From assembly GCA_037783415.1 (NCBI GenBank), contig JAZGTN010000028.1:1-64000 (forward strand): 64,000 nt of DNA, in the 5' to 3' direction. Position 1 is the first letter of the stretch, and each line of letters begins with the position of its first letter. The position numbers and the translations under genes were made by a program. The notes under the pieces were generated by a model that was not told where the DNA came from, searched no databases, and saw only the letters and a list, made by a program, of their open reading frames with translations. Source of the stretch: Leptasterias polaris (Eukaryota; Echinodermata; Asteroidea; Forcipulatida; Asteriidae). Positions 57,546-64,000 of the stretch are shown here, piece by piece.

Positions 57546-57572
57546 TTTTTTTGGGGGGGGGGGGGGGGGGAG
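57546..57572. repeat. Poly-T/poly-G tract
   Basis: TTTTTTTT followed by about 19 G and then AGAGAGAAAGAGG, simple sequence. Confidence 0.85.
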
Positions 57573-57764
57573 AGAGAAAGAGGAGTTTGAGTATTGGGGT
57601 TTTCACATTTCATGCGTAATGCGTTTTCAATCCAGGGCGAACATAAAACAATTACATTATTTTGTTTACAAGTTGCCAGACACCCTGTCTTGTTTAGTGT
57701 TCACTGTAATTTGAAATTTTTGTTTACATTTTCTTATAAGTCTACATCAAGCTGAACATTTTGA

Positions 57765-58230
57765 TAAGGTGGTCTTTTAGTATGTCTGTATGCAAGAAGA
57801 GTAAGGAATGCATAGAATTAGTTTTGCAACATTCCCTTTTAATTTAGCTGTTTCTATTTAATTACTCAATTAAAATTGAAACTAGACAGGGAGGTCAACT
57901 TTGCGAATACATGACTAGTGTTGTTTTAATTTTTCTTGACATTAAATAATACTCTTAACTCAAAAAATAATTCTTTGTGTACATAAGGTGGACGTTTAGT
58001 ATGTCTTTTATTAAAGAAGGGTAAGGAACTCATACAATTAGTTTTGGCAGCATTCTCTTAAAGGCAACGTGTCCCTTTAATTAAGCTGCTTTCTATTTAT
58101 TTACTTAACTTAAATTGAGACTGAAGAGGGGTAGTTGAGTTTTCAAAAAACAAGAGTAGTGTTTTCTATTTTTCTTGAAATAAAATAATTCTCCTAAACT
58201 CATAAAGCCTGATTTGTGTACATTAAAAGT
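57765..58230. repeat. Two-copy tandem duplication, unit ~230 bp
   Basis: The block with GGTGGTCTTTTAGTATGTCT, GAATTAGTTTTG, TAGCTGTTTCTATT, TTTTTCTTGACATTAAATAA and TTGTGTACAT is repeated from about 57987 with substitutions and a short insertion (AAAGGCAACGTGTCCCTTTA). It is non-coding. Confidence 0.75.
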
Positions 58231-58421
58231 GTTTTTTGTCATTTACTCGTGGAACACACTAAAAATTGATAGTAAATGGAGGCCACCATGTTTGTATCCT
58301 CAATTCTGAAAACTTTCCTGAAAACCTGAGTATGACTATTGAATTCACCACCAGATTAGCTGAACATGTTTTGATCATATCTAGAAGTTAAGAAAGATTT
58401 GGAACTTTGCATGGTGGGGTC

Positions 58422-58620
58422 AGGTTTGCAGTGACACCATGTGTAAAATCTCTTTTGAGTACTGGTGGTTCTGAAAAGAACAGGTGGTTTGACAACTTCC
58501 TGAAGAGGATCAGAGCATACTGATCAAAAAATCAAGTTGTGACACCACTGTTTCTTTTCAGAACCACCAGTACTCAAAAGAGATTTTACACATGGTGTCA
58601 CCGCAAACCTCACCTGATTA
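58422..58620. repeat. ~200 bp long-stem inverted repeat
   Basis: CAGGTTTGCAGTGACACCAT through GAACAGGTGGT (58430-58489) is mirrored by ACCACTGTTTCTTTTCAGAA through GGTGTCACCGCAAACCTCAC (58549-58613), stem about 65 bp with few mismatches and a ~60 bp loop. It is related to the fragment at 40560-40745. Confidence 0.8.
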
Positions 58621-58989
58621 TAGACATTGTTCTTGTAATGACTATACATCCAATCTCAGTGAGCCAAATATTTACAGATTTTTTTTTATCCAAGATTGTG
58701 GTTCTCAAAAAAGTTCCCCTTTTGAAGCCTCTTTACTGTATAACTTCCATGTATGTAATGTGTACATGTAGTGTGAATACACACCAGTTGAATGCATTTC
58801 ACTATTTTCCAGTGAGAGACACAACAGCATGAGCTTTATTTTTGACAAATAATTTGTACATCTAACTTTTGAGTCTCATTTGGGAGCATTTACAAACATT
58901 TTATCAACTATAGGGGCTATAAATAACACACTAAATTCGGGTGAGAAGAGGAATTCTTGCAATATGATTGGCAATAACTTTGGGGGGTT
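58621..58989. other. Non-coding spacer, 3' side of the P2X7-like gene
   Basis: No gene seen; it should contain the 3'UTR of the minus-strand P2X7-like gene. Confidence 0.4.
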
Positions 58990-59134
58990 TTAAGTTACTA
59001 TTAGTCTAGTGGTGGGTTGGGATGTCCTTCGGATGGCGTCCATGATACATGAAGGAAGTGGCACTCTGTTGAACCTTCCAAGGTAGCCCCAACACCATCT
59101 GACAACTTGCCGGTAAGCCACATGGCGATATTTT
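58990..59134 (-). CDS. P2X7-like terminal exon: YRQVVRWCWGYLG
   Basis: Acceptor TTTGTTTGCAG at 59135; encodes KYRHVAYRQVVRWCWGYLGR to TTRLIVT and stop TAA (58990-58992). This is the most conserved block of the domain. Confidence 0.8.
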
Positions 59135-61031
59135 CTGCAAACAAAGTAGTAGAAGAAAATCAAATTAGGTAAACAGTTGATGTTCTTCTTCTGATTTGTC
59201 CAGTCGAACAACTCATAGGAGATCACCCCCCCCCCCCCCCCCCACAACACACACCCTTACATATGACAGTAACGGGGTACTTCCATTGAGTAGTTAGTTA
59301 TTCCCTTTTCTGAAGAAATCCTCTGTGGGGTACCACTACAACAAAGACAACCTTCTGGGGTAGCATTGTTCCATTGTTAAAAGTGCCCAGTAAGTTGGCA
59401 TGTGTAAGCCCACATACACACACTTTTGGGTTCTGTAAAGAAGTCAAAAGCTGAAAAAGATGGGTCTCTGTTTTTTCTGTAACAGACTCGACAATTGTGA
59501 CAGAGATCAGTGTTTTGAAAAATTCTTTTACTGCTTTTATGGTTGATAGTTATCCTGAATTGTATAAATCTAATCCAACAGTCAATTATACTAGGGTTTG
59601 CTCATTACATTAATTTTACAGTTCAATTTAAAAACAAGACACTTACTGGTCTAGGTCTAGAGTCCCTTCAACTGCATCCCTGCCATAGTATGCCCAGTAC
59701 TGTAAATAAGCAGTTTGAAGTACAGCCGGGTGCAGACAGACTGCTTCAAACCAATCATGGACAGCTAGGCATTGGTTTTCATCCTCAATATCAATGTTCA
59801 ATGCTGCCATTTGCTCTCTTGTCTTCTGCACTTCCTTACAGCAGATACAGTTCACTGCCAGTGGTTGAACCACATAGTGGTTGCATGAGCACCTGAAAAA
59901 ATAAATAAATAAAATAAAATTAGGGAATAAGAATGTTGCTGTACTGATAAAAGATACAATTAGTAACATGACCAAGGCCGGAAATCCATGTGTCCGCAAA
60001 CAGGTACAGACGGCTCACACAATGTTTCGCATTGTTTACCAATGACCGTTGTTTTCACTTTGTGTCACTGGGAATTTTTATTTTAGTTGAAAAATTGTTT
60101 GTAATTGTTTGTAGTTCTGTTTTAAAGAATAACATAACATGATACTGGCCTAAAAGAGAAATAATAAGCAAATGAGCTTGACATTAAAACTAATTAGGCT
60201 AGGACCTACCTCACTATTTATGCATTGCTAAACAAGTCAATGCGGTAGAACAGTGAAAGAAAATACGGCTTGTCCGTGGGGTATTGAAAACAAATATTAT
60301 CACGGACACACTGAACTGAGATTTGATGATTGATTTGTGAAAACATTCATGGATAAACGAAAAATTTGAAAATAAAATAACATTCGTCCATTTCCCTTTC
60401 TCCATGGAACCCAGTTCTCCAATAAGGATACCTGCGCTAACCCAATGGGGAAAACTTTTGAGTGACACCGATTCAATTTTGACATGAAAACGTTACAGCA
60501 ACCATATTGGACAACAGCAACCATTTCGTGATAAAAAGAAATCAACGTTCTGCTGTTATTTCCATCCATTAGCGGCCTCATTCTTTGCAAATATGCCGCA
60601 TAAAAATAAGTACTTCATGACGATAAACAGTGGGGGAGAGTAAACAACAGTAAACATTGCATTGTTTGTTGTTCAAAAACCTGTGGGACTCACCATTCAG
60701 TGTTATTTAGTCGCTCAGCTTCGCCTCCTGCATCAGGATTATCACCTTCGCGATCCTTGGCAGCCAGTGGCTCAAACCAATATGGTTCGGCAACTCCCCA
60801 AGCTTCATCAACGCCCTCTTCGTCTTCGGAGGAGCTCCCTCAACCGTCAGAGCTATCCTCACTATCAATACTATCATATGTATTTGCTAATTCTTCTTCG
60901 TCCACACTACATGTATGTTCCTCCCACGATCCGCTAGTGTCTGACTTTTTTTGTTCGTTACCGTGAAAATAGCTATAGACGCGTACAATAAACACACTCT
61001 GCTGCGCGGGGGGTAAACAAGCCGTTTCCAC
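58990..61031 (-). CDS. Standalone P2X7-like C-terminal (ballast) domain protein; one in-frame stop
   Basis: Three minus-strand exons, 61031-60694, 59892-59647 and 59134-58990, join with GT-AG introns to 243 codons. The product is an acidic N-terminal region (DEEELANTYDSIDSEDSSDG, then SSSEDEEGVDEAWGVAEPYW), then W|CSCNHYVVQPLAVNCICCKE, FEAVCLHPAVLQTAYLQYWA and KYRHVAYRQVVRWCWGYLGR with VPLPSCIMDAIR. The Cys pattern and the YRxxxRWCWGYLG block are those of the zinc-binding cytoplasmic domain of vertebrate P2X7. No channel portion is present, as in many invertebrate proteins annotated 'P2X purinoceptor 7-like'. A TGA at 60840-60842 interrupts the first exon, so it is a pseudogene, a polymorphic null, a sequencing error, or an upstream-start isoform. 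Confidence 0.75.
59226..59243. repeat. Poly-C tract in the P2X7-like intron
   Basis: A run of about 18 cytosines. Confidence 0.9.
59647..59892 (-). CDS. P2X7-like middle exon with the Cys cluster
   Basis: Acceptor ATTTTTTCAG, donor CA|GTAAGT. Encodes CSCNHYVVQPLAVNCICCKE through DAVEGTLDLDQ; CxC and CxCC are candidate zinc ligands. Confidence 0.8.
60694..61031 (-). pseudogene. P2X7-like first exon, acidic, with in-frame TGA
   Basis: Starts METACLPPAQQSVF; acidic Ser/Glu/Asp-rich; TGA at 60840-60842; then PYWFEPLAAKDREGDNPDAG and ERLNNTE with donor TG|GTGAGT. The phase fits the next exon exactly (TG|G, Trp). Confidence 0.65.
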
Positions 61032-61431
61032 TCATGTACGTCATCAAAGTCTATGGTATATTTTCATCACGTGACACGCTGTTTCCAAAAACTCGCTATG
61101 AGGAGCTGCTGAACGCTGGTCAAAATGACCCTTTTTTTTAATTATGCAACCACCGCTAAGGATTTTCTTTGAAATATACGTAATCATGAAACACAAATTG
61201 ATTGGATTTCGGTAACGTTTAAATTATCTTAGTGCCGTTGAAGTAGATCTTTAAAAAGGCGTCAGAAAATCGCAAAAGCTTCGTCGAAAATAAACACCAT
61301 TTTGTTTTCGTTTTCCTGCTGTGTGTGTCCGGGTAAATGTGCAATACTCCAATGAGTCGGTCATCGTTCATGCGCATTGGAAAATTCACCAGGACTTGTT
61401 GATTTATGGAATGGGTAAGCCAGCTACAGTG

Positions 61432-61575
61432 GCCTCTGATGTGATGAACATACCCCCATTGAAGGATGATTCAAAAAAGGGAAAAATAGCCCAAATTCCA
61501 CATAATCATAACTATTGCCACTACAAACATACCCCCATTGAAGGATGATTCAAAAAAGGGAAATAATAGCCCGAT
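61432..61575. repeat. Two-copy tandem duplication (~85 bp unit)
   Basis: GAACATACCCCCATTGAAGG with ATGATTCAAAAAAGGGAAA occurs at about 61446 and 61529, both followed by AATAGCCC. Confidence 0.9.
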
Positions 61576-61817
61576 ATTGCCCTTAGTGAACATGAACTTA
61601 CCCATGACTTGTACTAATGAAATAATCCAAAAGAACCTTTCACGTGACTAATATGCAAAGCAGGTTTTAGTTCATAAACTCCTGAATATTCAATTTATGC
61701 AAACTATTCGACAATAACTGCTGATTTTAATATTCATAGAAAATTAAATATTCATTATGACCTTTTACTAAACAGGTAACGGGAGAAATTTGTATAACTA
61801 TCAAACCAATTTTTGTA

Positions 61818-61905
61818 TCAATCCCTCATAGCCTAGCGGTAAATAGGCTATGCTCTTGTGCATATCATTTGTTCTCTCTTGATACAGGTTCAATTCCCGG
61901 TAAGT
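61818..61905 (+). repeat. tRNA-like SINE head
   Basis: CATAGCCTAGCGGTAAATAGG resembles an A-box region and GGTTCAATTCCCGG a B box, 60 bp apart. It is too irregular for a tRNA. The following 61906-62261 has purine-rich simple sequence and no gene. Confidence 0.4.
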
Positions 61906-62261
61906 ACATTGCATTATTTAATTGCTTGCAAATGTTCAATTCCTTCCACAGAGAGTGAGTGAATGATGGGGAGAGGTAGTGGGGGAGGAGGAAAGAAGAC
62001 TGGGGAGAGTGGGAAAGAAGCATGTTTTTTATTTTTCAAATTTTAGGATTTTACAAAAAACATTTATTTTTTAAAAATCGGTCCCCAATGAAAACTATTT
62101 ATTTTACATTTTGGGGTACTAACCCTATCGATAGAATACACCCTCAGGTGTATATTGGTAAAAAAAAATATATAAAAAACGTCCAGAAGGTGGTGGCGTG
62201 CTCCGGAAACTTTTCCTTTAGTTTTAGTGTGACCGCTACAAAAGTACAAGCCTACCCTAGC

Positions 62262-62958
62262 AACACTTGTGTGGCCAAGGCTAGCTGAATCCTTGGCCAC
62301 ACGTCCGAACCATTTCTTTTTAAGCTAAGAAATAACCATTTATGGCGCATTATGGCGCATTTCCTACGGGCCAGATGGCGATTTAAACCAGCTGAATGTG
62401 TTCACCTAGCTCTTAGCTTGCTTTGTGTGTTTTGAATATACAAACCAATAACATTTTTAAAATAAATTTTAAACGATTATTGTGCGACTCACTCCGAATT
62501 AATTTCCGCGATGTGTACCAAGAGCCGCCATTTTAGAATGACCCCAACAATCATGCAAATCGAATGCGACGTCATCGAGCAACCAATGAAATGTTCCCAC
62601 CGTACCTCGCTCCGCCCACAGCCCAGCCGGCCAATGACGTGACACGTCGAATTCGATTCGCATGATTGTTGGGGTCATTCTAAAATGGCGGCTCTTGGTA
62701 CACATCGCGGAAATTAATTCGGAGTAAGTCGCACAATAATCGTTTTAAATTTATTTTAAAATTTTTATTGGTTTGTATATTCAAAACACACAAAGCAAGC
62801 TAAGAGCTAGGTGAACACATTCAGCTGGTTTAAATCGCCATCTGGCCCGTAGGAAATGCGCCATAATGCGCCATAAATGGTTATTTCTTAGCTTAAAAAG
62901 AAATGGTCCGGACGTGTGGCCAAGGATTCAGCTAGCCTTGGCCACACAAGTGGGGCTA
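62262..62958. mobile_element. Foldback transposon, ~340 bp arms
   Basis: Left and right halves are near-perfect inverted copies from CACTTGTGTGGCCAAGG / CCTTGGCCACACAAGTG at the ends to CAAGAGCCGCCATTTTAGAA / TTCTAAAATGGCGGCTCTTG near the centre. AAGCCTACCCTAGC occurs on both sides (62248-62261 and 62959-62972), a candidate 9-14 bp target-site duplication. That would fit Mutator-like foldback elements, which duplicate about 8-11 bp. No ORF. Copies: half at 6428-6737, minimal hairpin at 33958-34012. Confidence 0.85.
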
Positions 62959-62991
62959 AAGCCTACCCTAGCTAGATCGACTCATTTTACT

Positions 62992-63032
62992 CCTAGAACT
63001 ATGAGGTTCATTCCGCTATCGTCTCCATTACC
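62992..63032. repeat. Half copy of the TACTCCTAGAACTATGAG hairpin
   Basis: TACTCCTAGAACTATGAGG with TTCATTCCGCTATCGTCTCC is present, but the mirrored arm is missing. Confidence 0.7.
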
Positions 63033-63154
63033 CTCATAGAGTGACATGTAGTATGTACAAAATCCTATTCGAAACTTTTTTCCCTTCACGTTTCTGCACC
63101 TACAGTTAATTTCCCAAACCGGATCTCGCCAAAATTAGGCTCTATGTGTTCCTT

Positions 63155-63784
63155 ATACTCTCATCGAGCTCGGGTTGGGTCCAGAAAATCCACTCCGCAA
63201 AACAAAAGTTGCAAAAAGTGATAAATTCTCACCGTTTTCAGAATCCTCACCTTCCTTAACAAAATGGCCGCCGTTGAAATTTTGAGCTGGTAATGCTGCG
63301 TGCTACGCTGGTAACAAATCCAACGGTTCACGTATACAATCATAGGCGCAATGCTGGTCCACAACAACCAATGTTCTGTATAGATAGGTTGCAGTATGAC
63401 GTAAGTCGGCCATCTTTACGGGCAATTTGGAACACACAATCATGCGTTACGCATGAGAACGGCGTGCAGCACGCGCACATTTCACCAAACTCATTGCATG
63501 ATTGGTTAGTGAATGACGCGGCTGCGTTAATAATTTGAGCGCTCGACGCGCCTGCAAGGCAAAATGCGATTTGCCCGTAAAGATGGCGTCTACTGGGAAC
63601 TATCTATACGTGAATCGTTGATAATCGTTACCAGCGTAGCGCGCAGCATTACCAGGAGGAAAATTTCAACGGCGGCCATTTTGTTAACGGAAGGATTCTG
63701 AAAACGGTGAGAATTTATCACTTTTTGCAACTTTTGTTTTGCGGATTGGATTTTCTGGACCCAACCCGAGCTCGATGAGAGTAT
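63155..63784. mobile_element. 630 bp foldback element
   Basis: ATACTCTCATCGAGCTCGGG on the left is mirrored by CCCGAGCTCGATGAGAGTAT on the right; the arms continue through GGTCCAGAAAATCCA, CTCACCGTTTTCAGAATCCT and AAAATGGCCGCCGTTGAAAT to an inner pair CGGCCATCTTTACGGGCAA / TTGCCCGTAAAGATGGCGTC. No ORF is credible. The last 215 bases of the window beyond it contain no recognised feature. Confidence 0.85.
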
Positions 63785-64000
63785 CCTCCCCTGTCCGGTT
63801 TTCGATGTAGTATGCCTTTTTCTTTGAATTGAAAAAAAATAAAAATATTCCATAATCAACTGATGCCCTAATTACCTTCCTTTGTTTATAAGAAATATGC
63901 AAACATATATTAAAACGTGATGGACATTGAAACTTTCACACCACGCACCGATCTTCGATGACTTCAATAGCGTCCCATTTGTTTTGAGTTTGACCTGTTT

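Noticed and set aside
60662..60966. Plus-strand ORFs of 88-91 codons, Ser/Pro-rich
   Set aside because: Antisense shadows of the acidic P2X7-like first exon, whose splice phases and similarity support the minus strand.

Overview
This is a eukaryotic, intron-bearing, animal-type window. It has spliced genes with GT-AG introns, long AT-rich intergenic DNA, TTAGGG-type telomeric repeats, many non-LTR retrotransposons, tRNA-derived SINEs and small inverted-repeat elements. The content points to an invertebrate deuterostome. Several interspersed families (the TTAA-flanked elements near 32, 43 and 47 kb and the SINE near 46.4 kb) look like repeats I associate with echinoderms, especially sea stars. 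That species guess is from memory and was not checked.

Region by region: 1-5.2 kb is subtelomere-like repeat DNA. It starts with a ~738 bp tandem array in which every unit carries an exon-like 150 bp block, followed by a ~300-390 bp degenerate satellite and a ~50 bp degenerate motif. 5.17-5.55 kb is an interstitial (CCCTAA)n array. 5.9-11.9 kb holds foldback elements, LINE scraps and MITEs. 11.9-16.8 kb is a nested mobile structure: a palindromic MITE is split by a 4.6 kb unit bounded by two nearly identical 480 bp direct repeats, and that unit encloses an intact 713-aa Mutator-like transposase ORF (minus strand). 16.9-26 kb is a decayed retroelement ORF followed by a minus-strand CR1/L2-like LINE (A) that is itself broken by three insertions: a small TIR element, a LINE 3' fragment (B) with a target-site duplication, and an almost complete LINE (C). 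26-29.8 kb is a plus-strand LINE (D) whose ORF carries a 2A ribosome-skipping motif behind a signal-peptide-like sequence; it is inactivated by a stop and frameshifts.

Three host genes are supported. An NSDHL-like sterol C4-decarboxylase/3beta-HSD gene lies on the plus strand, seven coding exons from 34389 to 42827. MED7 (Mediator subunit 7) lies on the minus strand, 49309-50037 plus a possible short first exon at 50971-50994 inside an inverted repeat. A standalone P2X7-like C-terminal ('ballast') domain gene lies on the minus strand, three exons 58990-61031, with one in-frame stop. A THAP-type zinc-finger exon (55402-55722, plus) looks frameshifted. The host genes do not form an operon or pathway together; they are neighbours separated by repeats.

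The most unusual structures are the 4.6 kb composite transposon with 4-bp duplications at both its outer and inner joints, the tandem array of phase-symmetric exon-like blocks next to the telomeric repeat, the 2A-bearing LINE, and the inverted repeat that contains both MED7's putative first exon and a mirror copy of it.
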